Below, piece by piece: positions 55,524 to 63,215 of a stretch of DNA of 64,000 bases. The first letter of the stretch is position 1; each line of letters opens with the position of its first letter. A model generated the notes under the pieces. The model made no database searches and was not told the DNA's origin. It was given only the letters and a program-made list of their open reading frames with translations. The position numbers and the translations under genes were made by a program. The DNA is from Denitrobaculum tricleocarpae (GTDB lineage Bacteria; Pseudomonadota; Alphaproteobacteria; Kiloniellales; Kiloniellaceae): contig NZ_ML660053.1 of the NCBI RefSeq assembly GCF_007004665.1, forward strand, positions 186,001 to 250,000, given 5' to 3'.

Positions 55524-57098
55524 ATGACCAACGGAATGCAGTTTATCGGCGGCGCGCGCGTCGCTGCTTCAGAGGAAACCTTTGCAAGCATCGAGGCGGC
55601 GACGGGCGCCGAGCGCGGCGCACGTTTTCATCAGGCCACGGTCGGGGAAGTCGCTCAGGCGGCCGAAGCCGCCGCCGCGGCCTATCCGCTTTACCGGCAG
55701 ACCTCGCCGTCGGACCGTGCTGCCTTTCTCGAGGCCATCGCGGACGAGATCGACGCATTGGACGACGCATTCGTTGAGACGGTGATGGCGGAATCCGGTT
55801 TGCCGGAGGCGCGCATTCGCGGCGAGAGAGGACGAACGACCGGTCAGCTCCGGCTTTTTGCCGGCGTTGTGCGCCGTGGCGATTACATCGGCGCCCGTAT
55901 CGATCAGGCCTTGCCTGACCGCGCGCCGCTGCCGCGCACGGATCACCGTCAGTACCGGATCGGAATGGGCCCGGTGGCTGTCTTCGGGGCGTCGAACTTC
56001 CCGTTGGCCTTCTCGGCCGCCGGTGGGGACACCGCCTCGGCATTGGCCGCAGGCTGTCCCGTGGTTGTCAAGGCCCACTCCAGCCATCCGGCGACGGGTG
56101 AGGCGGTTGGTGAGGCGGTTCTGCGCGCCGCTGATAAGTGCAAGATGCCCAAGGGTGTCTTTGGCATGATCTTTGGTGCACGCGTCGGGGCCAATCTGGT
56201 GCAGGCGCCGCAGATCAAGGCGGTCGGCTTTACCGGCTCGCTCCACGGCGGCCGCGCGCTGTTCGATCTGGCAAACGCGCGTCCGGACCCGATTCCCGTC
56301 TTTGCAGAGATGTCATCGATCAATCCGGTATTTATGATGCCCGGGAAGATTGCTTCGGAAGGCGAGGCGGTCGCAGTAGCGCTGGCCGACTCGGTTTCCC
56401 TCGGGGCCGGTCAATTCTGCACCAATCCCGGTCTCGTGATCGGCTTCAAGGGCGCCGACTTCGACGCTTTCACCGCGCAGCTCTCGACATCGCTTGCCGG
56501 AAAGCCGCCTGCGGTGATGCTCAATTCCGGCGGTCTTCGAAGCTACCTCGACGGACTGGAGCGGGTCGCCGCTCTTGATGGTATCGAGACGCTGGGCAGC
56601 GGGGAGACCGCTGAGGGGCGGGCACACACCTGCGTTTTCAAGGGGGACGCCTCCTTATTGAAACTCGATGGCAAACCCCTCGAGGATGAAGTTTTCGGCC
56701 CCTCGACCATCGTCGTCGCGCTGGATGATCCTTCTGAACTGCCGGCGCTCGTGGCCGGGATGAACGGGCACCTGACCGGCAGTATCTTCGCCACGCAAGC
56801 GGAGCTCCCGAACTGCGCGGACCTGATTGCCGCGCTCGAAACCCGGGTCGGACGGGTGATTTTCAACCAGTTCCCGACCGGCGTCGAAGTCTGTGATGCC
56901 ATGGTGCACGGCGGACCTTACCCGGCGACTTCCGACAGCCGGGGGACATCGGTTGGAACACTGGCCATCGACCGCTTTCTGCGGCCCGTTTGCTATCAGA
57001 ACTCTCCCGATTCAGTTCTGCCCGACGCTCTGAAAGATGCTAACCCGCTCGGCCTCAAGCGCCTGGTCAATGGTGCCTGGAGCTCGGAGAGCCTGTAA
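55524..57098 (+). CDS. Alpha-ketoglutaric semialdehyde dehydrogenase (2,5-dioxovalerate dehydrogenase)
   Basis: A 524-residue aldehyde dehydrogenase of the KGSADH type. The cofactor region FGASNFPLAFSAAGGDTASALAAGCPVVVKAH, the general base in FAEMSSINPVF and the catalytic cysteine near residue 299 in GAGQFCTNPGL are present. The family oxidises 2,5-dioxopentanoate to 2-oxoglutarate at the end of oxidative pentose and uronate pathways. It follows kduD on the same strand but has its own 141-base gap. A long hairpin follows the stop. Confidence 0.85.
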   Translation: MTNGMQFIGGARVAASEETFASIEAATGAERGARFHQATVGEVAQAAEAAAAAYPLYRQTSPSDRAAFLEAIADEIDALDDAFVETVMAESGLPEARIRGERGRTTGQLRLFAGVVRRGDYIGARIDQALPDRAPLPRTDHRQYRIGMGPVAVFGASNFPLAFSAAGGDTASALAAGCPVVVKAHSSHPATGEAVGEAVLRAADKCKMPKGVFGMIFGARVGANLVQAPQIKAVGFTGSLHGGRALFDLANARPDPIPVFAEMSSINPVFMMPGKIASEGEAVAVALADSVSLGAGQFCTNPGLVIGFKGADFDAFTAQLSTSLAGKPPAVMLNSGGLRSYLDGLERVAALDGIETLGSGETAEGRAHTCVFKGDASLLKLDGKPLEDEVFGPSTIVVALDDPSELPALVAGMNGHLTGSIFATQAELPNCADLIAALETRVGRVIFNQFPTGVEVCDAMVHGGPYPATSDSRGTSVGTLAIDRFLRPVCYQNSPDSVLPDALKDANPLGLKRLVNGAWSSESL

Positions 57099-57111
57099 GA
57101 GAGAAGGTTCC

Positions 57112-57151
57112 GCGCCGACCGGGCACTCTTTTGGAGTTGCCCGGTCGGTGC
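57112..57151 (+). terminator. Long GC-rich hairpin after the semialdehyde dehydrogenase gene
   Basis: GCGCCGACCGGGC (57112-57124) pairs with GCCCGGTCGGTGC (57139-57151), continuing inward through ACTC/GAGT around TTTTG. It begins 13 bases after the stop. No T tract follows on either strand. Confidence 0.55.
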
Positions 57152-57264
57152 TGTGTCGCCTTCGCCCGCTGGGATTTTTTCGCGGCTTCGGCGCAGAAAG
57201 CCCGGCAGCTGGAGAGGAAGGCGCACGCGTTCATCGATTGCCTGCGGCCGGTGACGTGTTAGCG

Positions 57265-57999
57265 TCACGCAGTTGTGCCGAAGTCTAGAATGCCGTCTTC
57301 AGAAATCACCAGATCGAACTCACTGAGTTTGCCAAAACGGGCAGGCTGAACCTGACCGAGTTTGCTCTTGTCGACGACCAGGATCTGCTTGCTCGACTTG
57401 GCCATGGCCGCGCGCTTCTGGTGGGCTTCATGAAAGTCGACGCAGGTGGCACCGATCTTCTGGTCGAGACCGGCCGCGGACAGGAAAGCCGTCGAGATCG
57501 CCAGTTCCTCGAACATGGAGTCCGCCTTTAACTCGGCGAAGGAGGCGGTGGCCGGCTGATATACCCCACCGATCAGAACGACCTTTAACTTGGGTTTCCG
57601 GATGGCCCGGTCCAATACGTTGAGTGCGAAGCAGACCAGAGTGAGTTCGATGTCCGCCGGCAGCATGTCCACCAGGTGAACCAGCGTCGTGCCGCAGTCG
57701 ACAAAAACGGTTTCGCCCGGATTGATATGTGGCAGACAGTGCTTGCAGGCCTGGCGCTTTTCCGCCGCGTTTTTCTCTTCCTCGCTCTGCAGGTCGTAGG
57801 GGGTGAGAGAGAAACGGTTGCCTGCGGGCATGATGTAACCGCCGAAGAAACCGAACTCTTTGGGGTTTTCCTGAATGTCCCGCCGCACAGTCATTTCAGA
57901 CACATCCAACAGCTCGGCGGCGTCTTTGACATGCAGGCGCGCATGATCTGACAGTGCGTTATGGAGCTTCATGAGCCTTGCCGTTTTTCGTTTGCTCAA
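57265..57999 (-). CDS. deoR: DeoR transcriptional repressor
   Basis: A 244-residue regulator with an N-terminal helix-turn-helix at about residues 20-57 (LHVKDAAELLDVSEMTVRRD) and the DeoR sugar-phosphate domain (FVDCGTTLVHLVDMLP, LIGGVY, FLSAAGLDQKIGATC). Several stretches, including KDAAELLDVSEMTVRRD, GGYI and VVDKSKLGQVQPARFG, resemble E. coli DeoR itself rather than other family members. It is divergent from deoC, with an inverted repeat in the gap, so control of deoC and the ALDH16 gene by deoxyribose-5-phosphate is likely. Confidence 0.85.
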   Translation of the reverse strand: MSKRKTARLMKLHNALSDHARLHVKDAAELLDVSEMTVRRDIQENPKEFGFFGGYIMPAGNRFSLTPYDLQSEEEKNAAEKRQACKHCLPHINPGETVFVDCGTTLVHLVDMLPADIELTLVCFALNVLDRAIRKPKLKVVLIGGVYQPATASFAELKADSMFEELAISTAFLSAAGLDQKIGATCVDFHEAHQKRAAMAKSSKQILVVDKSKLGQVQPARFGKLSEFDLVISEDGILDFGTTA

Positions 58000-58124
58000 A
58001 ATGGCAACTCCCGTTTCTTACCGAACAGACTCAGCCCGCGGGGGATTTCTCATCGCGCCGAAGAGCGCCAACGGTGGCGGCTATAGATAGCGGAGCGTCC
58101 GGGGCTTGTGAATTCTCATCTCAA

Positions 58125-58166
58125 TTTGTGAAAATTATACCATATGAATGTTGAAAATATCACAAA
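58125..58166. promoter_or_regulatory. Inverted repeat in the deoR-deoC gap
   Basis: TTTGTGA (58125-58131) and TCACAAA (58160-58166) are exact complements 28 bases apart, in an AT-rich stretch with a central CATATG (58141-58146). It lies 44 bases before deoC and 126 bases from deoR. It is a candidate DeoR operator, although it does not resemble the E. coli TGTTAGAATACTAACA site. Confidence 0.45.
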
Positions 58167-58209
58167 ATAATCTAAGCTATGGCGAGTGGCGGCATCCAGC
58201 TCCACTGAG

Positions 58210-59256
58210 ATGTATTCGCAAGAGGAACGATGCGACGTGGTCAGCACCGCAAAATCTGAGAGTCGAACCCCGAAAAGGGGGCCGGTTGAGGTGACCTCCG
58301 CCCATGAAGTCGCGCGCAACCCGGGCATGCCCCTGGACCTCTCTGTGGTTCAGGCCGTCAGGGTGAATAAGTCCGCTGCCGAGCGGCGGGTTGCGTCACT
58401 GCCGGGCCGCAGGTCGATCAAGGCGGATGCTCAGGCGGCCTGGCTTCTGAACGCCGTGACCTGTATCGATCTGACCACTCTCAACGGAGATGATACGCAA
58501 GGCCGGGTGAAGCGGCTCTGCGCGAAGGCGATCACGCCCGTGCGCCCCGACATTCTTGCCGCGCTCGGGATGGCCGACCGGCGAATCACGACCGGGGCGG
58601 TCTGCGTTTATCACCGCTTTGTCGCCTGCGCGGTCGAGGCGCTTGAAGGAACCGGCATCCCGGTTGCCGCCGTTTCGACTGGTTTCCCCGCGGGCCTGAC
58701 GCCGCATGAGCTGAAGCTCAAGGAGATCGAAGCCTCTGTTGCCGACGGTGCCAGCGAAATCGATATCGTCATTACCCGTGAGCATGTCCTGACCGGCGAC
58801 TGGCAGGCGCTCTACGATGAGATGCGGGATTTCCGCGAAGCCTGCGGCGACGCGCATGTAAAGGCCATTCTGGCAACCGGTGATCTCAAGACGCTTAGAA
58901 ACGTCGCCCGTGCCAGTATGGTTTGTATGATGGCGGGCGCCGACTTCATCAAGACCTCCACCGGCAAGGAAGCGCAGAACGCGACCTTGCTGGTGACGCT
59001 CGTTATGCTTCGCATGATCCGCCTCTACCAGTCGATGACGGGTTTCAAAGTCGGCTATAAACCCGCGGGCGGTATTTCCAAGGCCAAGGACATCCTGGTT
59101 TATCAGAGCCTTATGAAAGAAGAACTGGGGCGCGACTGGCTGCGGCCCAATCTCTTCCGGATCGGCGCCTCGAGCCTGCTGGCCGATATCGAGCGGCAAC
59201 TGGAGCATCATGTCGACGGGGCCTACAGCGCCGTCAAGCGGCACCCGATTGGATAA
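58210..59256 (+). CDS. deoC: Deoxyribose-phosphate aldolase
   Basis: A 348-residue class I aldolase that cleaves 2-deoxyribose-5-phosphate to glyceraldehyde-3-phosphate and acetaldehyde. VSTGFPAGLTPHELKL, AILATGDL and ADFIKTSTGKE with the Schiff-base lysine are present. The long N-terminus before CIDLTTLNGDDT is common to the DeoC2-like form. The start is uncertain: ATG 58210, or GTG 58237 with GAGG 11 bases upstream. The two-domain aldehyde dehydrogenase starts 3 bases after the stop. Confidence 0.88.
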   Translation: MYSQEERCDVVSTAKSESRTPKRGPVEVTSAHEVARNPGMPLDLSVVQAVRVNKSAAERRVASLPGRRSIKADAQAAWLLNAVTCIDLTTLNGDDTQGRVKRLCAKAITPVRPDILAALGMADRRITTGAVCVYHRFVACAVEALEGTGIPVAAVSTGFPAGLTPHELKLKEIEASVADGASEIDIVITREHVLTGDWQALYDEMRDFREACGDAHVKAILATGDLKTLRNVARASMVCMMAGADFIKTSTGKEAQNATLLVTLVMLRMIRLYQSMTGFKVGYKPAGGISKAKDILVYQSLMKEELGRDWLRPNLFRIGASSLLADIERQLEHHVDGAYSAVKRHPIG

Positions 59257-59259
59257 ATC

Positions 59260-61641
59260 ATGAACGTAGCGAGCTATTTCGACACCATGTCCTACGGACC
59301 GAGCAGCGAGAGCGACGCGCAGGCGCGCGAGTGGCTGGCTGGCAACAAACAGCAGTTCGGGCATTTCATCGGCGGCGGCTTCACCAAACATGCCGCAAAG
59401 AGTTGCTTCGATGTGTCCGAACCTGCCTCGGGCAAGCTCCTGGCCAAGGTCTCTCTCGGCAAGAAGGCGGACGTCGATGCGGCGGTGCGCGCCGCCCGGA
59501 AGGCACAGGCGGACTGGGCCGCCCTGAGCGGCCATGCCCGGGCCCGCAAGCTCTATGCCCTCGCACGCATGATTCAGCGCCACGCCCGGTTGATCGCCGT
59601 GCTGGAAGCGCTGGACAACGGCAAGCCGATCCGTGAAACCCGCGATATCGATATTCCTCTGGCTGCGCGCCACTTCTATCACCACGCGGGCTGGGCGCAG
59701 CTCAGCGAGAGCCAGTTTCCGGATCAGGCACCGGTCGGTGTGGTGGGGCAGATCATCCCCTGGAACTTCCCTTTCCTGATGCTGGCGTGGAAAATCGCCC
59801 CGGCATTGGCACTGGGAAATACGGTGGTGCTCAAGCCCGCCGAGTATACACCGCTGACGGCTCTGCTTTTTGCCGAGCTGGCCAAGGCCGCCGGACTCCC
59901 GGACGGTGTTCTGAACGTGGTGACAGGCGACGGCTCGACTGGTGCTTTGCTGGTCGAACACAGCGGAGTCGATAAGATCGCCTTCACCGGCTCGACCGCA
60001 GTTGGAAAAGAGATCCGCAAGGTGACGGCGGGTAGCGGTAAATCCCTGACCCTGGAACTCGGCGGCAAGTCGCCTTTCATCGTTTTTGACGACGCGGATC
60101 TGGACGCTGCCGTCGAGGGCGTGGTTGATGCCATCTGGTTTAACCAGGGAGAGGTCTGCTGCGCCGGTTCGCGCATCCTGGTCCAGGAAGGCATCGCCGA
60201 GGACTTCCACGACCGGCTGCGCAGGCGCATGTCCAAGCTGCGGGTCGGCGCACCGCTGGATAAATCCATCGACATGGGGGCGGTCGTCGCACCCGATCAG
60301 CTCAAGCGCATCAAAGGCATGGTCGAGGCCGGCGTCAAGGCGGGGGCCGAAATTTTCCAGCCCGAGATCGAGATGCCCGGCTCCGGCTGTTTCTATCCGC
60401 CGACCCTCATGAGCAACGTGCAGCCGACGGCGGCGGTGGCGACAGACGAGATCTTCGGACCCGTCGTGGTTTCCATGACCTTCCGCACGCCGGATGAAGC
60501 CATCCAACTGGCCAACCATACGCGCTACGGTCTGGCGGGCAGCATCTGGAGCGAGTCGATCAATCAGGCGCTCGATGCCGCCGTGCAGCTGGAGGCCGGT
60601 GTCGTCTGGATCAATACCACCAACGTGCTGGATGCCGCCGTCGGCTTCGGCGGCAAGAAGGAAAGCGGTTTCGGCCGGGAGGGGGGCCGCGAGGGCTGTT
60701 ACGACTATCTGAAACCGCTGGTCTGGTCGAAGCTGGGCGAGCGCGCGGCGGCTGCCCCGAATTCCCCTACCGCTGCGAGCGGCTACGAGATCAAAACTGT
60801 GGACCGCACGGCGAAGCTCTTCATCGGCGGCAAGCAGGCCCGCCCGGACGGCAATTACTCGCGTGAGATATTCTCGCCCAAGGGCAGGGTCATCGGTGAA
60901 GTCGGAGAGGGCAACCGCAAAGACATCCGCAATGCGGTCGAGGCCGCGCGCGGCGCTAAATCCTGGGGAACCAGAACCGCCCACAACCGGGCGCAGATTC
61001 TATTCTATCTCGGTGAAAATCTCTCTGTCCGGGAACGCGAGTTTGCGGACCGCCTGCGCGAGATGACGGGCGTGAGCGCCGCGAAAGCGCAGGCCGAAGT
61101 GGAGGCTTCCATCTCGCGGCTCTTCACCTACGCCTCCTGGGCCGACAAATACGACGGTCAAATACACCTGCCGCCCATGCGTGGCGCGGCGCTCGCCGTT
61201 CCCGAGGCGCTGGGTGTGGTCGGGACGGTCTGTCCGCCCGAAGCGCCTTTGCTGGGAATGGTTAGCCTGATTGCGCCGCTCATGGCGACCGGCAATCGCG
61301 TAATTGCAATACCCAGTGAGCCGCATCCGCTGTCAGGTACCGACTTCTATTCCTTACTTGAAACCTCGGACGTTCCGGACGGTGTGTTAAACATTGTAAC
61401 GGGAGACTCTCTTGAACTGGCCAAGGTCCTGTCGGCGCACAACGATGTCGATGCCGTCTGGGCGTTCGGATCGCCGGAGCTTTCGAAAGAGGTTGAGGAA
61501 CGTTCTGTCGGCAACTTGAAACGGACCTTCGTCGACTATGGCCGACAGATTGATTGGCTCGATCCCAAGTCGGGCGAAGGCGAGCTTTTTTTGCACCGCG
61601 CGACCGAGCTCAAAAATATCTGGATTCCCTACGGAGAGTAG
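59260..61641 (+). CDS. ALDH16-type two-domain aldehyde dehydrogenase
   Basis: A 793-residue protein with two aldehyde dehydrogenase domains in tandem. Domain 1 (about 35-495) is complete: IIPWNFPFLMLAWKIAPALA, FTGSTAVGK, LELGGKSPFIVFDDAD, and catalytic cysteine near residue 300 in EVCCAGSR. Domain 2 (about 515-780) starts KLFIGGKQARPDGNYSRE and keeps the cofactor-like part (VGTVCPPEAPLLGMV, VLNIVTGD), but the cysteine loop is missing. This matches ALDH16, known in bacteria and animals with an inactive second domain. It is translationally close to deoC and would oxidise its acetaldehyde product, an inference from context. Confidence 0.87.
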   Translation: MNVASYFDTMSYGPSSESDAQAREWLAGNKQQFGHFIGGGFTKHAAKSCFDVSEPASGKLLAKVSLGKKADVDAAVRAARKAQADWAALSGHARARKLYALARMIQRHARLIAVLEALDNGKPIRETRDIDIPLAARHFYHHAGWAQLSESQFPDQAPVGVVGQIIPWNFPFLMLAWKIAPALALGNTVVLKPAEYTPLTALLFAELAKAAGLPDGVLNVVTGDGSTGALLVEHSGVDKIAFTGSTAVGKEIRKVTAGSGKSLTLELGGKSPFIVFDDADLDAAVEGVVDAIWFNQGEVCCAGSRILVQEGIAEDFHDRLRRRMSKLRVGAPLDKSIDMGAVVAPDQLKRIKGMVEAGVKAGAEIFQPEIEMPGSGCFYPPTLMSNVQPTAAVATDEIFGPVVVSMTFRTPDEAIQLANHTRYGLAGSIWSESINQALDAAVQLEAGVVWINTTNVLDAAVGFGGKKESGFGREGGREGCYDYLKPLVWSKLGERAAAAPNSPTAASGYEIKTVDRTAKLFIGGKQARPDGNYSREIFSPKGRVIGEVGEGNRKDIRNAVEAARGAKSWGTRTAHNRAQILFYLGENLSVREREFADRLREMTGVSAAKAQAEVEASISRLFTYASWADKYDGQIHLPPMRGAALAVPEALGVVGTVCPPEAPLLGMVSLIAPLMATGNRVIAIPSEPHPLSGTDFYSLLETSDVPDGVLNIVTGDSLELAKVLSAHNDVDAVWAFGSPELSKEVEERSVGNLKRTFVDYGRQIDWLDPKSGEGELFLHRATELKNIWIPYGE

Positions 61642-61670
61642 ACCGCAGGATCCGTAACGCTGTCGTTAGA

Positions 61671-62048
61671 TTACCGCCCCGGCTCGAGCGCCCGGATCAC
61701 GTTCAGCACACTTTGTTTCAGCGCTGGCGAGGAAATGGAATCGAACTGCCGCACCAGACGTGCTGAGGCCAGGGTATCGATATTGCTCTCAGGCAGTTTG
61801 GGCCGCTCTGCAGGTTGCTTCTGGTAGTCGTCGAAAAAGTACGTAATGGGCGTATCCAGTATTTCCGCAAGCTGGTAGAGCCGCCCCGCGGAGAGGCGGT
61901 TTTTTGCGTGCTCGTACTTTTGAAACTGCTGGAAAGATACGCCCAGCGCTTCCGCCACTTTCTTTTGTGTCATACCGAGCTCGACACGCCGGGCATGAAT
62001 TCTGCGTGATACGTGCTCGTTTATAGCCTGCTGCATCTTTTCTGACAT
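61671..62048 (-). CDS. Small XRE-family transcriptional regulator
   Basis: A 125-residue protein with a Cro/CI helix-turn-helix at about residues 14-70 (RRVELGMTQKKVAEALGVSFQQFQKYEHAKNRLSAGRLYQLAEIL in pieces). The C-terminal 50 residues are unassigned. This type is abundant in alphaproteobacteria, and its targets are usually unknown. It lies between the ALDH16 gene, on which it converges, and a second XRE gene 92 bases upstream. Confidence 0.8.
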   Translation of the reverse strand: MSEKMQQAINEHVSRRIHARRVELGMTQKKVAEALGVSFQQFQKYEHAKNRLSAGRLYQLAEILDTPITYFFDDYQKQPAERPKLPESNIDTLASARLVRQFDSISSPALKQSVLNVIRALEPGR

Positions 62049-62140
62049 GGTTCCCTCAAGGTCATCTCTGTTTCTTGGCGATCCGTCTTCACTCTTTGCA
62101 GGTTCAGAGGGACCGCACGAATTTCAGCACTTGATTTCCT

Positions 62141-62452
62141 TCAGGTTGGCGCCTGTTCGGCCTCTTGTGTAACCGGTGCCTTTAGTTGTGTCTCGACAGG
62201 CGCTTCTGCTCGCAACGCATTGGTGTAGTCCCTGAAGAAGCAGCGCAACGAAATCCCGAAGACCTGACAGGCTTCGTATAATTGGTGTGCTGCAATACGC
62301 TCTACGCCGGATTCCGCGTTTTGGATCACATTGATGTCAACGCCAAGGAGCCGCGCCAGGTTGCTCTGTGTGATGCCACAGCGCTCGCGCTGTTCCGTAA
62401 GCTGCGTAGCAACGAACTGATTCAGCAAAGCTTCTTGTCTCTCCACATCCAT
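62141..62452 (-). CDS. Second small XRE-family regulator
   Basis: A 103-residue protein with a helix-turn-helix at about residues 15-72 (LTEQRERCGITQSNLARLLGVDINVIQNAESGVERIAAHQLYEACQVF in pieces). Its first helix and final region differ from its neighbour, so it is not a recent duplicate. I chose the ATG at 62452, with AGGAG 10 bases upstream; the frame is open back to 62584. Role unknown. The adjacent 276 bases up to 62728 hold no gene, but GGGAAA followed by CGTGAG occurs twice, 21 bases apart, at 62703 and 62724. Confidence 0.72.
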   Translation of the reverse strand: MDVERQEALLNQFVATQLTEQRERCGITQSNLARLLGVDINVIQNAESGVERIAAHQLYEACQVFGISLRCFFRDYTNALRAEAPVETQLKAPVTQEAEQAPT

Positions 62453-62770
62453 GGCATTCACGCTCCTGGCTTGAGGGTGCTTTTGAATTTTTTTTGAAAC
62501 AAAAATCGATGCCGCTTCGCGCGGCCAATGTGCCGGTTGCGGATCCGATGCTGAGTATATGTCAAAGAACATGCCAGCGCTCAATTCGGGAATCTACTTA
62601 CGCGCGAACTCCCATGCAGCCCGTCGCTCCTGAAATGCTTTTTTGAACCCTTCGCAAGAGTTGAACGACTTATAGCCGTTGCGACCATTCAAGTGTGGTT
62701 TCGGGAAACTCGTGAGAGGCTACGGGAAATGCGTGAGGCATAAGGAAAGCGGGCAGCGCTGGGGTGTCTT

Positions 62771-63187
62771 GTGGGAGCGGCCGGTCTGCTGGTTCTGGGG
62801 ACTGCCGGCACGTCTGCTCTACAGGCTCAGGAACCGGAATTTCTTCTCTACGGCGGAAAGGGCCAGACTCAGTTTCTGGGATGCTTGAACTGTTCCCGGT
62901 TTGACAAGTCCTCCGTCTGGAACAAGCTCGGCCCCCACGGCTCCGAATTCGACGAGGCGACGATCTGGAGCAAGACCGGAGTCTATGGGTCACAGTACAG
63001 CAGTCTGAGCCCATGGCACCGCCATTCCACCGAGGCTCCGGAGATCCGGGACAGGGACGGTAAGTCTTACGGACGCTTCACCCGGAACCAGCACGGCGAC
63101 CGGACCAAGGTCGAGTCATTGCTCTGGATACTGGAAAACTACGACTACGTGATCGAGAACCTCAACGACGTACGCTTAGAGTACTGA
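62771..63187 (+). CDS. Secreted small protein with WxK-GxxGS repeats; 5' end possibly broken
   Basis: A 138-residue protein if started at the GTG 62771. Residues 1-20 are a signal-peptide-like hydrophobic stretch ending SALQAQ. The mature part has GCLNCSRFDKSS, then two 16-residue repeats (SSVWNKLGPHGSEFDE and ATIWSKTGVYGSQYSS) and a partial third. Similar cysteine- and WN/YGS-containing secreted proteins are common and unnamed. An in-frame ATG at 62729 with AGAGG 9 bases upstream would give a better signal peptide with a basic n-region (GKRAALGCLV), but a TAA at 62741-62743 is its fifth codon. The gene may be damaged or may use the GTG. Confidence 0.55.
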   Translation: MGAAGLLVLGTAGTSALQAQEPEFLLYGGKGQTQFLGCLNCSRFDKSSVWNKLGPHGSEFDEATIWSKTGVYGSQYSSLSPWHRHSTEAPEIRDRDGKSYGRFTRNQHGDRTKVESLLWILENYDYVIENLNDVRLEY

Positions 63188-63215
63188 TTGCCCGCGTCGC
63201 GATCCAACCCTGTGG

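Noticed and set aside
58396-60984. 862-codon open frame on the minus strand
   Set aside because: It spans the antisense of both deoC and the first ALDH domain. Both sense genes are clear, and the antisense product has no recognisable domain.
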